From positions 310,001-374,000 of the forward strand of contig CAVVGE010000005.1 in NCBI GenBank assembly GCA_963747735.1: 64,000 bases of DNA. The letters are read 5' to 3'. This document shows positions 52,506 through 61,326 of the stretch, piece by piece. Source of the DNA: AP-15 sp963747735. Its GTDB lineage: Bacteria > Pseudomonadota > Alphaproteobacteria > ATCC43930 > CGMCC-115725. Position numbers and translations under genes: made by a program. The notes under the pieces were generated by a model, which was given only the letters and a program-made list of their open reading frames with translations, did no database searches and had not been told where the DNA came from. Each line of letters opens with the position of its first letter. The stretch's first letter is position 1.

Positions 52506-52605
52506 GCAAAGCCGCGGTGCGCGCCGGAACCGTGGAGGTGCGGCTCAAGCGCTGATTGCGGCACCGCCGGCTTCAGCCGGCGAAGGCGAGCAGCGCCGGG
52601 TGTGT
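52506..52605. repeat. DUF2252-tail plus adhesin-tail repeat, copy 2
   Basis: Encodes KAAVRAGTVEVRLKR and stop, the last 15 codons of a DUF2252 gene that is otherwise absent here, followed by the 3' end of the adhesin gene on the minus strand. It matches 45124-45225, where the opposite situation holds. The two sites show that a DUF2252 gene once faced an adhesin gene at both. Confidence 0.8.
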
Positions 52606-55446
52606 CGGCGGATCGACGATCAGCGTGCCGCCGGCGTGGTCCGTCGACGCGTGGAAACTGGCCTTGGTGTAATCGCCAAACATGGTCAGCGATGCCGTGT
52701 GGCTGCCGTCGCTGACCTTTAGCACCCCGCTCTTGGTGTTGCCGGCGTAGCGGAGTGTGAACTTGCCGCTGCTGACGCTGATGTCGCGCAAATCCATCTC
52801 GTCGGTGCTTTTGCCGCCAAAGCCGTGAATGCCGCCAGCGAACTGCCGGCTGTCCAGCAACAACAGCTCGCCGCCCTTGGTGCCGGCGAAATCGATGCTC
52901 AAACCTTTGGCGACGCCGCCGCCGAATTGCAATACGGCTTTTGCGTCCACGGTAAAGGCACCGGTGCCGGTGACGGCCCTTTCGATTTCGGCTTTCCCCG
53001 CTTCGATCTCGACGGCGCCGCTGTCGATCAAGCCGACCGATATGGTCTTGGTGCCGGTGCCGGCGACATCGAGCGCACCGCCGCTGGCGATGGTCAGCGC
53101 GCCGTTGCCGCCGATGGCGCCGGCGAGCGTCAGGGTGCCGGCGTCGCTGAGCTTGCCGGTGCTCCAAATCGTCGCCGTCGCAAAGCTTGCGATCGACCCG
53201 GCGCCGATGCTCAAGCTGCCCGACCCGCCGATCTTCGCGGCGGTGCCGCCGACCGCGAGCTCGCGGCCCTTCAAGGTCGATCCGGCATCGCTCAACGTCA
53301 CCTTGCCGATGCTGCCCTTTTCGGCGGCGATGTCGACGACGCCCTTGCCGCCCGCGACCGGCGCCACCAAGGCGCCCTGCTGAATAAACAGCAGCCCGCT
53401 TCCCGCGCCGCCGATTTCCAGCATGGCGCCAAAGCCGAGGCCGGAGGCGGTGGTCTTGTGCGTGGCTGTGTTGGTCACGGTGCCCGACACCGTCACCGAT
53501 CCGATCGCGCCCGCCCCCTCGCCGATCGACACCTCGCCATGCGCCGCGACCTGCCCGGCACCCTTGATGCCGAGCGTGCCGAAGCCCTTCTCGCCGACCG
53601 CCAGATCGGTCGCGATACTGAAAATGCCGGCGGTATCGACGCTGACGCTGTTGTTGTTGGTGCTCGCCGCGGTCGCGATGTCGGCGCTGTCGACCAAGAG
53701 CTTGCCGCCGGTCCCGATCGAAACCGTGGCCTTGCCGAGCGCCCCGACGTCGAGAGTGTCGACGCTGACCGAGGCGCCGCTGCCGCTGACCGTCAGGCTG
53801 CCGGTCGCGCCGACCTTTTCGGCCAGGGTGATGTCCGGCGTTTTCGCTCCCCCGCCCGGGGCGAGCTTTGCCCCCAGACCGAATAAAACCTTGCCGCTGC
53901 CGGCGGCGCCGATCAGCAGCTCGCCGGTCATCGTGAGCGAGCCGCCGTTGATCGTCAGGATGCCCTTGCTGTTTGCCTCCTCGCCGAGCGTCACCTGGCC
54001 ATTGCCGAAATCGAGCGCGGCGCCGTCGCCGACCAGTGTTCCTTTTCCCCCACCGCCGATCGTCGTGTCGCCTTCCACCGAGAGGTGCGAGCCCGAATCG
54101 GTGATCGTCGCCGTGCCCTTGCCGGCGGCTTCTTCGCCCAGGATGAAGTCGTTCGCGACCGAGAGGCTGGCACCCGCCGACACGGTCAAGGTCCCGGTGC
54201 CGGCGCTGGCGAGCGTCAAGGCACCGGCCATCAATTCGCTGGCTTTGCCGGTCACCGTCAAGGTGCCGGTCGACTTCTCCTGGTCGGCCACCGTCACATC
54301 GTTTGCGGCGGCGTCGAGGATCGCCCCGTTCTGGACCGTCGCGGTGCCGGTCCCGGCATCGCCGATTTTCATCTCGCCAGCGCCGATCGTCAGCGCGGTG
54401 TCGGCGTCGGACACTGTCAGCGTGCCGTTGCCGGTCGCCTCCACGCCGAGCGAAATCCCGCCATCGGCCAGGACCGAAACACCCTGATGGATCGTCGCCG
54501 TCGCGGTGCCGGCAATGCCGAGCTGCCATTCGCCGTGGATCGTCATCGCGGCGCCGGCATCGCCGACCGACATCGTGCTGGTGCTGCCGGCCTTCTTCGC
54601 GGCTTCGAGATCGCCGCTGATGATGACCGCGCCGCTCTGGACGACCGTCAGCACGCCGTTGCCCTTGTCGCCGAGGATCAAATCTGCGGTGACCGTCAGG
54701 ACGCTGCCTTTTCCGTAAACATTGACGGTTCCGGTCCCGTTCTCGCCGGCAATCAGGTCGTGTGCCGTTGTCTTGGCGCCGGTCTCGTCATTGAAAAGAC
54801 CGGCGACGGAAAGCGACAACCCGCCCGCCAAATTCAGCTGCCCGCCACCGGCTATGAGGGCGGTCAGGTCAACTCCGGCAGCGTTGTTGTTGCCGACGAC
54901 CGTCGCGGCTCCCGAAATCGTCGCGGTGCCGCCGGTGATCTCGAAGTTGTCGGCGTCGGTAAGGGTCAGGGAGCCGGCCTTCAACGTGCCGCTGGTCTCT
55001 ACGACGGAACAGGGAAAGCCGTCCGTGCCCCGGGCGATGCGGTCGGCGGTAACTGTCGCGCCGTTGATGCTCACCTGGCCGAGAAGCTTTGCCTGAACCG
55101 TCCCGGAATTAAGCTCCGTGTGGCCGTCGATGCTGTCGGCCGTCAAGCTCTTGCCCGCGAAGATCGAGCCCAGGATGGTCCCGGCCTCGACATTCCCGCC
55201 GACGAGGTCGCCGCCGGCCAATTCTCCGGTCGCGGTGAGATCGCCGGTGAGCGTGGGGATACCCTCAGCCGTGAGATTGGCGACGGTAACGCCGCCGCCG
55301 AGCGTGATGCTGGTCGCGTTCGTGATAAACGCGGTATCGCCGGCGCCCGGAACCCCGTCGTCGATCTTATTGGCGGTCTCGTTGTACCAATTGTGCTGGT
55401 TGTCGAAACTGCCGGTGGGGTCACCAATCCAATGATACGTTGCCAT
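52573..55446 (-). CDS. Large repetitive adhesin / beta-helix surface protein
   Basis: A 957-residue protein composed mostly of short Gly/Thr/Ala/Val repeats such as GTGTATVQNGAILDAAANDV and GTLTVSAGASLSVANDFILG. They form about 25-30 turns of a beta-helix, as in haemagglutinin- and autotransporter-like surface proteins. The N terminus MATYHWIGDPTGSFDNQHNW has no classical signal; this start is common in proteins predicted to leave by type I secretion. No autotransporter barrel is present; the last residues are PTHPALLAFAG. Upstream DNA (55447-55640) is AT-richer and may hold its promoter. No exporter genes are adjacent. Confidence 0.82.
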   Translation of the reverse strand: MATYHWIGDPTGSFDNQHNWYNETANKIDDGVPGAGDTAFITNATSITLGGGVTVANLTAEGIPTLTGDLTATGELAGGDLVGGNVEAGTILGSIFAGKSLTADSIDGHTELNSGTVQAKLLGQVSINGATVTADRIARGTDGFPCSVVETSGTLKAGSLTLTDADNFEITGGTATISGAATVVGNNNAAGVDLTALIAGGGQLNLAGGLSLSVAGLFNDETGAKTTAHDLIAGENGTGTVNVYGKGSVLTVTADLILGDKGNGVLTVVQSGAVIISGDLEAAKKAGSTSTMSVGDAGAAMTIHGEWQLGIAGTATATIHQGVSVLADGGISLGVEATGNGTLTVSDADTALTIGAGEMKIGDAGTGTATVQNGAILDAAANDVTVADQEKSTGTLTVTGKASELMAGALTLASAGTGTLTVSAGASLSVANDFILGEEAAGKGTATITDSGSHLSVEGDTTIGGGGKGTLVGDGAALDFGNGQVTLGEEANSKGILTINGGSLTMTGELLIGAAGSGKVLFGLGAKLAPGGGAKTPDITLAEKVGATGSLTVSGSGASVSVDTLDVGALGKATVSIGTGGKLLVDSADIATAASTNNNSVSVDTAGIFSIATDLAVGEKGFGTLGIKGAGQVAAHGEVSIGEGAGAIGSVTVSGTVTNTATHKTTASGLGFGAMLEIGGAGSGLLFIQQGALVAPVAGGKGVVDIAAEKGSIGKVTLSDAGSTLKGRELAVGGTAAKIGGSGSLSIGAGSIASFATATIWSTGKLSDAGTLTLAGAIGGNGALTIASGGALDVAGTGTKTISVGLIDSGAVEIEAGKAEIERAVTGTGAFTVDAKAVLQFGGGVAKGLSIDFAGTKGGELLLLDSRQFAGGIHGFGGKSTDEMDLRDISVSSGKFTLRYAGNTKSGVLKVSDGSHTASLTMFGDYTKASFHASTDHAGGTLIVDPPTHPALLAFAG

Positions 55447-55837
55447 CGCCGTTCACCGCACGGATTTACCGATTGAAACATCCAATCAATAGCATACCTG
55501 TTGGCAATTGTCACGAGATGTTGCTAGCACCGTGGGTTAGGTTCATTTGGCTTCTTTGCGTCGGCAATCACTCTAACCCTGGGCGGACGCAAATAGTTAA
55601 TACGCCCTCGCCTGCAATGTAATCGTAAGAAAGTCTGGCTGCCTGCCCTTCAACCAGCCGACACCTGCGGGCGGGCGAGAAACGCGACCAGCAGTTTTGG
55701 CTCGTTCGGCGGTGCCGAGGGTCGGCTGCCGGTGGGCGGGGTTGAACTGCGAGGTCCGGGCCCGTAACCGCTAGCTCACGATCGCGGTGAGCCGGCCGCG
55801 AAAAGCGTGTCCCGTAGCCGCGCGTTGGAGGATCGCG
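55447..55837. other. Intergenic region between adhesin and korB
   Basis: No gene is supported. The first 200 bases are AT-richer, with GGGTTAG and CTAACCC as a widely spaced inverted pair. Bases 55729-55757 resemble the 3' end of korB (55841-55870) and also 52463-52492 on the other side of the adhesin gene. Confidence 0.55.
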
Positions 55838-56893
55838 CTAGCGGTGGGCGGTGTTGAATTGAGCGAGGGCGGAGGTGCCGGGGCACAGCTCGGCCTCGCC
55901 GAGGCTGTTGAGTGCCGCCTCCGTGGTGTCGAGGAGATCGTGCATGTCGCCGGCATCGGGCTCGACATAGAGGAGCCCGGTGACGATTTCGCCCAGCGCG
56001 TGCTGCTGCTGCAGATAGGTCAGGGCCGAGATCCGGTCGTGCGGGTTGTAGTCGGGATCGAGCTTGCGCAGCCGCAGGATCGAGCCGTCGTGCTGGACCA
56101 CGGTCTCGACCGTTCCCGGCGCGTAATCCGCAATGATCTCGTCGCGCCCGACGATCACGTCGAGATAGTTGACCGCCTCGTTATGGGCGCGGACATAGTC
56201 GAAGCTCTTGGTCGATTCGGGATTGTTGTTAAAGGCGACGCAGGGCGAGATCACGTCGAGAAAGGCCGCGCCCTTGTGCTCGATCGCGGCCTTGATCAGC
56301 GGCACCAATTGCCCCTTGTCGCCGGAAAAGCTGCGCCCGACAAAAGACGCGCCGAGCTGCAAGGCGAGCGCCACGAGATCGATCGGCGCATCGGTGTTGA
56401 CGGCACCCCGCCGCGCCTTCGAGCCCTTGTCGGCAGTGGCCGAAAACTGGCCCTTGGTCAGCCCGTAAACCCCATTGTTCTCGACGATATAGACCATGTT
56501 GACCGCGCGGCGCAGGCAATGCGCGAACTGGCCGAGCCCGATCGAGGCCGAATCGCCGTCGCCGGAAATGCCGAGATAGACGAGCTCGCGGTTGGCGAGG
56601 TTGGCGCCGGTCAAGACCGACGGCATGCGCCCGTGCACGCTGTTGAAGCCGTGCGACTTGCCGAGAAAATAGGTCGGCGTCTTCGACGAGCAGCCGATGC
56701 CCGAGAGCTTGGCGATCCGATGCGGCGGCAGGCTCAATTCAAAGCAGGCCTGGATGATCGCCGCGCTGATCGAATCGTGGCCGCAGCCGGCGCACAAGGT
56801 CGAGACCGCCCCCTCGTAGTCGCGCCGGGTATAGCCGAGCGCATTGGTCGGCAGCTTCGGATGATGGAGGCGGGGCTTGGTGATGTAAGTCAT
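55838..56893 (-). CDS. korB: 2-oxoacid:ferredoxin oxidoreductase, beta subunit
   Basis: A 351-residue subunit that binds thiamine diphosphate and oxidatively decarboxylates 2-oxoacids (probably 2-oxoglutarate) to acyl-CoA with ferredoxin as acceptor. CAGCGHDSI near residue 34 and GIGCSSKTP near 66 carry conserved cysteines of the Fe-S cluster. The TPP motif is GISGDGDSASIGLGQFAH with the paired VENNGVYGLTKGQ near 135. Further DYAPGTVETVVQHDGSILRL fits the family. The length is normal. It is the last gene of a three-gene minus-strand operon, after a 106-base gap that contains a REP-like repeat. Confidence 0.93.
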   Translation of the reverse strand: MTYITKPRLHHPKLPTNALGYTRRDYEGAVSTLCAGCGHDSISAAIIQACFELSLPPHRIAKLSGIGCSSKTPTYFLGKSHGFNSVHGRMPSVLTGANLANRELVYLGISGDGDSASIGLGQFAHCLRRAVNMVYIVENNGVYGLTKGQFSATADKGSKARRGAVNTDAPIDLVALALQLGASFVGRSFSGDKGQLVPLIKAAIEHKGAAFLDVISPCVAFNNNPESTKSFDYVRAHNEAVNYLDVIVGRDEIIADYAPGTVETVVQHDGSILRLRKLDPDYNPHDRISALTYLQQQHALGEIVTGLLYVEPDAGDMHDLLDTTEAALNSLGEAELCPGTSALAQFNTAHR

Positions 56894-56912
56894 GCGGACC
56901 TCAATGAAGGTT

Positions 56913-56990
56913 CGTCGCCCCCGCGAAGGCGGGGGTCCACGGCGATGCTCCGACGAGTGGCCCTGGGTTCCCGCATGCGCGGGAATGACG
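56913..56990. repeat. REP-like palindromic repeat, copy 2
   Basis: Starts CGTCGCCCCCGCGAAGGCGG and ends CGCGGGAATGACG, with inverted outer arms and an inner pair GCGGGGGTCC / CCTGGGTTCCCGC. It sits between korA and korB. Copies at 58902 and 12465 share the arms. Confidence 0.8.
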
Positions 56991-56999
56991 AGGAGGAAG

Positions 57000-58862
57000 T
57001 CACGGCCGCGCCTTCTTCAGCGGTGCCAGAGTGACGACATCGAGCATGTCGCCGATCGCCTTGACGATAAAGCGGGCGGTGATCGGCGTCCCGTCATAAT
57101 GCAGGATCGGGACAAGCCGCGCCGGATCGATTTCGCCGTCGTTCATCAACAGGGTGCGCAGCTGGGCGTCGCGGTTCTGCTCGATGACAAAGATGCGGTC
57201 GTGCTTGGCGACGAAATCGAATACGTCGTCGTGAAACGGGTAGGCGCGCACCCGCAGCGTGTCGAGATGGATGCCCTTCTCGTCCAAGGCTTCGAGCGCC
57301 TCGGTCATCGCGGCCGAGGTCGAGCCGAAATAGATCGCGCCAAACCGCGTCGGCTCGCGTGCCGCGCGGGCGACGGGGTGCGGCACATATCGCTTGGCCG
57401 TGTCGAATTTGTGTAAGAGGCGCTGCATGTTCTCGACATAGTCCGCGCCTTCCTCGGAATACCGCGCGTACCGGTTCTTGGTCGTGCCGCGGGTAAAGAA
57501 GGCGCCGCGCGTCGGATGGGTGCCGGGGAGCGTGCGGTAGGGGATGCCGTCGCCATCGACATCGAGATAGCGGCCGAACTCGACCCCGGCTTCGAGCTCT
57601 TCGGCGGTCATGACCTTGCCGCGGTCGTAGCGCCGGCCCTCCTCCCAGACGAGCGGCTCGACGAGCCAGTCGTTCATGCCGATATCGAGGTCGAGCATGA
57701 CGAAAATCGGGGTCTGCAATCGGTCGGCGAGGTCGAACGCCTCGGCGGCAAAGCTAAAGGCCTCGCGCGGGTCCTCCGGGAATAAAAGCACATGCTTGGT
57801 ATCGCCGTGCGAGGCGTGCGCGCAAGACAAGATATCGGCCTGCTGGGTGCGGGTCGGCATGCCGGTCGAGGGGCTGCCGCGCTGCACGTCGAAAATGACC
57901 GCCGGGATCTCGGCGAAATAAGCAAGCCCGATAAATTCCTGCATCAGCGAGATGCCGGGCCCCGAGGTCGCAGTAAAGGCGCGAGCACCATTCCAGGCGG
58001 CGCCGACCACCATGCCGATCGACGACAATTCATCCTCGGCCTGCAATATCGCATAGCGCCTTTTCTTGGTTTCGGGGTCGGTGCGATAGCGCCGGCAATG
58101 GTTGGAAAAGGCTTCGGCGAGCGAGGAAGAGGGGGTGATCGGGTACCACGCGGCCACGGTTGCCCCGCCATAGACGCAGCCGAGTGCCGCGGCATCGTTG
58201 CCGGTGATGAAGATGCGCTCGCCGACCTTGTCACGGCCTGCGAGCCGCAATCCGATCGGGCAGTCGAGCTCCCTGAGCGCCCAATCGCGGCCCAGCTGCA
58301 GCGCGTGCAGGTTGGGTCTGATCAGCGTGTCCCGGCCGCGGAACTGCTCGCTGATCAATTGCTCGATCGCCGCGGGGTCGATCTCGATCAACGCCGACAG
58401 CACGCCAAGATAAATGATGTTCTTGAACAGCTGACGCTGCCTTGCATCGGTGTATTCTGCGTTGCAGATCGCCGTCAGCGGCGCACCGATGATGTTGACG
58501 TCGTCGCGGAACTTCGACGGCGGCATAGGCTTTGTCGAATCGTAGAACAGATAGCCGCCGGGCTCGATCTCGGCGACGTCCTCGTCCCAGGTCTGCGGGT
58601 TCATCGCGACCATCATATCGACGCCGCCGCGGCGGCCGAGATGCCCCGCCTCGTTGATCCGCACCTCGTACCAGGTCGGCAGGCCCTGGATGTTGGACGG
58701 AAAGATGTTGCGCGAGCTCGCCGGGATGCCCATGCGCAGGATCGACTTGGCAAACAGCGCGTTGGCGCTGGCCGAGCCCGACCCGTTGACGTTGGCGAAT
58801 TTGACGACGAAGTCGTTGAGGCTTTGGAGCGCGGCGGTTTCGAGGAGAGGTTGCAGTGCCAT
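57000..58862 (-). CDS. korA: 2-oxoacid:ferredoxin oxidoreductase, alpha subunit (fused gamma domain)
   Basis: A 620-residue subunit. The N-terminal 190 residues form the gamma (POR) domain: NGSGSASANALFAKSILRMG and GGVDMMVAMNPQTW. The alpha part begins near 215 with GNDAAALGCVYGGATVAAWY and has ITPSSSLAEAF, the pyrophosphate-side segment. GPGISLMQEFIGLAYFAEIP near 305 and QRGSPSTGMPTRTQQADIL near 325 are typical. Together with KorB it makes the oxidoreductase core. The ATG at 58862 begins MALQPLLETA. The gap to the upstream flavoprotein gene (135 bases) contains a REP-like repeat. Confidence 0.93.
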   Translation of the reverse strand: MALQPLLETAALQSLNDFVVKFANVNGSGSASANALFAKSILRMGIPASSRNIFPSNIQGLPTWYEVRINEAGHLGRRGGVDMMVAMNPQTWDEDVAEIEPGGYLFYDSTKPMPPSKFRDDVNIIGAPLTAICNAEYTDARQRQLFKNIIYLGVLSALIEIDPAAIEQLISEQFRGRDTLIRPNLHALQLGRDWALRELDCPIGLRLAGRDKVGERIFITGNDAAALGCVYGGATVAAWYPITPSSSLAEAFSNHCRRYRTDPETKKRRYAILQAEDELSSIGMVVGAAWNGARAFTATSGPGISLMQEFIGLAYFAEIPAVIFDVQRGSPSTGMPTRTQQADILSCAHASHGDTKHVLLFPEDPREAFSFAAEAFDLADRLQTPIFVMLDLDIGMNDWLVEPLVWEEGRRYDRGKVMTAEELEAGVEFGRYLDVDGDGIPYRTLPGTHPTRGAFFTRGTTKNRYARYSEEGADYVENMQRLLHKFDTAKRYVPHPVARAAREPTRFGAIYFGSTSAAMTEALEALDEKGIHLDTLRVRAYPFHDDVFDFVAKHDRIFVIEQNRDAQLRTLLMNDGEIDPARLVPILHYDGTPITARFIVKAIGDMLDVVTLAPLKKARP

Positions 58863-58901
58863 TGGCTCAGGGCCTGTGAAGAGGCGATCGTTGCTCTATC
58901 C

Positions 58902-58983
58902 CGTCGCCCCCGCGAAAGCGGGGGTCCAGAGGGCCCAGCACACCGCCGGGCTGCTCTGGGTCCCCGCTTTCGCGAGGATGACG
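58902..58983. repeat. REP-like palindromic repeat, copy 3
   Basis: Starts CGTCGCCCCCGCGAAAGCGG and ends CGCGAGGATGACG, with inverted outer and inner arms (GGTCCAGAG / CTCTGGGTCC). It sits between the flavoprotein gene and korA. Confidence 0.85.
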
Positions 58984-58997
58984 GATATTGGGAGAAA

Positions 58998-60791
58998 TCA
59001 CGGCTGGTGGCTGCGGCAGGCGGGGCCGGCCAGGGTCATGTCGAGCAGGAATTTGCGCATGTCCCAGGCGCCGGTCGGGCAGCGCTCGGCGCATAGCCCG
59101 CAATGCAGGCAGACATCCTCGTCCTTGGCCATGATCCGCCCGGTCTTCAGCCGGTCGCCGATATAGAGGTCCTGCTCGAGGTTGAGCGCCGGCGCCATCA
59201 GCCGGCCGCGCAATTCCTCCTCGGTGCCATTGTCGGTGAAGGTGATGCAATCCATCGGGCAGATATCGACGCAGGCGTCGCATTCGATGCAGAGCTGGCC
59301 GGCAAACACCGTCTGCACGTCGCAATTGAGGCAGCGCTCGGCTTCGAGAAAGGCGAGCTTTTCGTCATAGCCGAGCTCGACCTCGACCCGGATGTCGGCG
59401 AGCGCTACCGCGGTCTCGCGCAGCGGCACCCGGTAGCGCACATCGTTCGAGATGTCGTTGTCGTAGCTCCACTCGTGGATGCCCATCTTCTGGCTGACCA
59501 GGGTGACGCCCGGCGGCGGCCGCTCGGCGACATCCTCGCCATGGCACAGCTTGTCGATCGAGATCGCGGCGTCGTGGCCGTGGGCGACGGCCCAGATGAT
59601 GTTCTTCGGCCCGAACGCGGCGTCGCCGCCGAAGAAGACGCGGGGCAGGGTCGATTGCATCGTCTTCGGATCGACCTTGGGCATGTCCCAGCGGTCGAAC
59701 TCGATGCCGATGTCGCGCTCGATCCAGGGGAAGGCGTTTTCCTGACCGACGGCCACCAGCACGTCGTCGCACGGGATATGGGTATCGGGCTCGCCGGTCG
59801 GGACCAGGTTGCGCCGGCCGTGCGAATCGTATTGCGCCTCGACCTTTTCGAACAGGACGCCGGTCAGCCGGCCATCGTCGTGGGTGAATTCCTTTGGCAC
59901 CAGCCAGTTGAGGATCGGGATGCTTTCATGCATCGCGTCCTCCTTTTCCCAGGCCGAGGCCTTCATCTCCTCGAAGCCGCTGCGCACGACGACGGTGACC
60001 TCCTCGCCGCCCAATCGGCGCGAAGAGCGGCAGCAATCCATCGCCGTGTTGCCGCCGCCGAGCACGACGACGCGGCGGCCGATCTTGTCGACATGGCCGA
60101 ACGAGACGCTGGAGAGCCAGTCGATGCCGATGTGGATATGTTCCGCGGCCTCGTTGCGGCCAGGGATTTCGAGGTTGCGCCCGCGCGGCGCGCCGCTGCC
60201 GACAAAGATTGCGTCCCAGTCTTCGGCGAGCAAGGCCCTCATGCTGTGCACGAATTCGCCGAATTGGGTGTCGACCCCCATGTCGAGGATCAGCTCGACC
60301 TCCTCGTCGGTGACCCGCTCGGGCAGGCGGAAACGCGGGATCTGGGTGCGCATCATGCCGCCACCCTTGGCGTCGCCGTCGAACATGACGCAATCGTAGC
60401 CGAGCGGCAGGAGATCGCGGGCGACCGTCAACGAGGCCGGGCCGGCGCCGATAAGGGCGATGCGCCGGCCGTTCTTTTCGTCCGGTATCTGCGGCAGGTA
60501 GGGGCGGATGTCGCCCTTGTTGTCGGCGGCGACGCGCTTCAGCCGGCAGATCGCCACCGGCGCCTTTTCAACCCGGCCGCGGCGGCAGGCCGGCTCGCAC
60601 GGCCGGTCGCAGGTGCGCCCGAGGATGCCCGGGAAAATGTTCGAGTACCAGTTGACCATGTAGGCGTCGGTGTAGCGCCGGTCGGCGATCAACCGGATGT
60701 ATTCCGGCACCGGCGTGTGCGACGGGCAGGCCCATTGGCAATCCACGACCTTGTGGAAGTAGTCGGGGACGCTGATATCTGTCGGCTGCAC
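58998..60791 (-). CDS. NAD(P)-dependent Fe-S flavoprotein, GltD-like, with C-terminal 2[4Fe-4S] domain
   Basis: A 597-residue GltD/NADPH-ferredoxin-type oxidoreductase. The N-terminal Cys-rich helical domain is present (CQWACPSHTPVPEY, then GRTCDRPCEPACRRG). The FAD site is IALIGAGPASLTVARDLLP near 110, and the NAD(P) site is VVVLGGGNTAMDCCRSSRRL near 240. Two [4Fe-4S] motifs lie near the C terminus: CIECDACVDICPMDC near 505 and CLHCGLCAERCPTGAW near 570. It most likely passes electrons from KorAB to NAD(P), or the reverse, replacing a separate ferredoxin. The GTG at 60791 has AGGAG upstream. It is the first gene of the kor operon. Confidence 0.9.
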   Translation of the reverse strand: MQPTDISVPDYFHKVVDCQWACPSHTPVPEYIRLIADRRYTDAYMVNWYSNIFPGILGRTCDRPCEPACRRGRVEKAPVAICRLKRVAADNKGDIRPYLPQIPDEKNGRRIALIGAGPASLTVARDLLPLGYDCVMFDGDAKGGGMMRTQIPRFRLPERVTDEEVELILDMGVDTQFGEFVHSMRALLAEDWDAIFVGSGAPRGRNLEIPGRNEAAEHIHIGIDWLSSVSFGHVDKIGRRVVVLGGGNTAMDCCRSSRRLGGEEVTVVVRSGFEEMKASAWEKEDAMHESIPILNWLVPKEFTHDDGRLTGVLFEKVEAQYDSHGRRNLVPTGEPDTHIPCDDVLVAVGQENAFPWIERDIGIEFDRWDMPKVDPKTMQSTLPRVFFGGDAAFGPKNIIWAVAHGHDAAISIDKLCHGEDVAERPPPGVTLVSQKMGIHEWSYDNDISNDVRYRVPLRETAVALADIRVEVELGYDEKLAFLEAERCLNCDVQTVFAGQLCIECDACVDICPMDCITFTDNGTEEELRGRLMAPALNLEQDLYIGDRLKTGRIMAKDEDVCLHCGLCAERCPTGAWDMRKFLLDMTLAGPACRSHQP

Positions 60792-61326
60792 TAGGCTCCT
60801 CTCGCCGAACCGAGCGAGGCCCGATCCGGCCCTGTTGCTGTTTTGGGCGCTCGTCCGGTGAATTCCGGGTCCGCCATCGGCCCGATCTTATATAGCCGGA
60901 CTTCTTCCGATCGTCATGTTTCGTCGCGTTTGGTCTGCCGTGCAGATATGACGGGAACGGCTCGCGCGCCCGTCTTTTCGGTGCGGCAGCTTGCCTCATC
61001 CCCGATGCCGGCGCAACCACGCGGCCCAGGCAACACCACTCGGCCCAGGCAAGCGGGGGCGGGATCCGGCCATCCAGTCCCCGGGCGAAATCGCCGAGGC
61101 CATGGGCCGGCGCGACGTGAGCGTGTCGAGATCGATTCGCATGACGGCAATATCGTGATCCGCAGCGGCCAAGGATTGGATCGGCGCAAAGCTGCACGCG
61201 ACAGGCCGTTGGACCGATGGGAGCGGAGCGCGTAGGCTTCCGATCGGCGAAAACTCGACGGGAAGCCGACAATGGGACGCGCTGCCCGCTTCTTTCGGTC
61301 GGCGCATTGGCGGCCGCGATAGCGCG
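60792..61326. other. Divergent intergenic region upstream of the kor and ABC transporter operons
   Basis: No gene is supported; reading frames here have Arg-rich composition and no family pattern. The stretch must hold both divergent promoters. A short AT-rich part GATCTTATATAGCC near 60885 is a possible promoter core. CGGCCCAGGCAA occurs twice (about 61022 and 61041) as a direct repeat spaced 19 bases. Confidence 0.5.

Noticed and set aside
51065..54529. A 1154-codon open frame on the minus strand
   Set aside because: It is an Arg/Gly-rich shadow of the adhesin gene in another frame, then of the methyltransferase on the opposite strand. No domain is visible.
60843..61235. A 130-codon plus-strand frame in the kor/ABC gap
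   Set aside because: Arg/Pro/Ser-rich sequence without family pattern or Shine-Dalgarno sequence; likely chance in GC-rich DNA.
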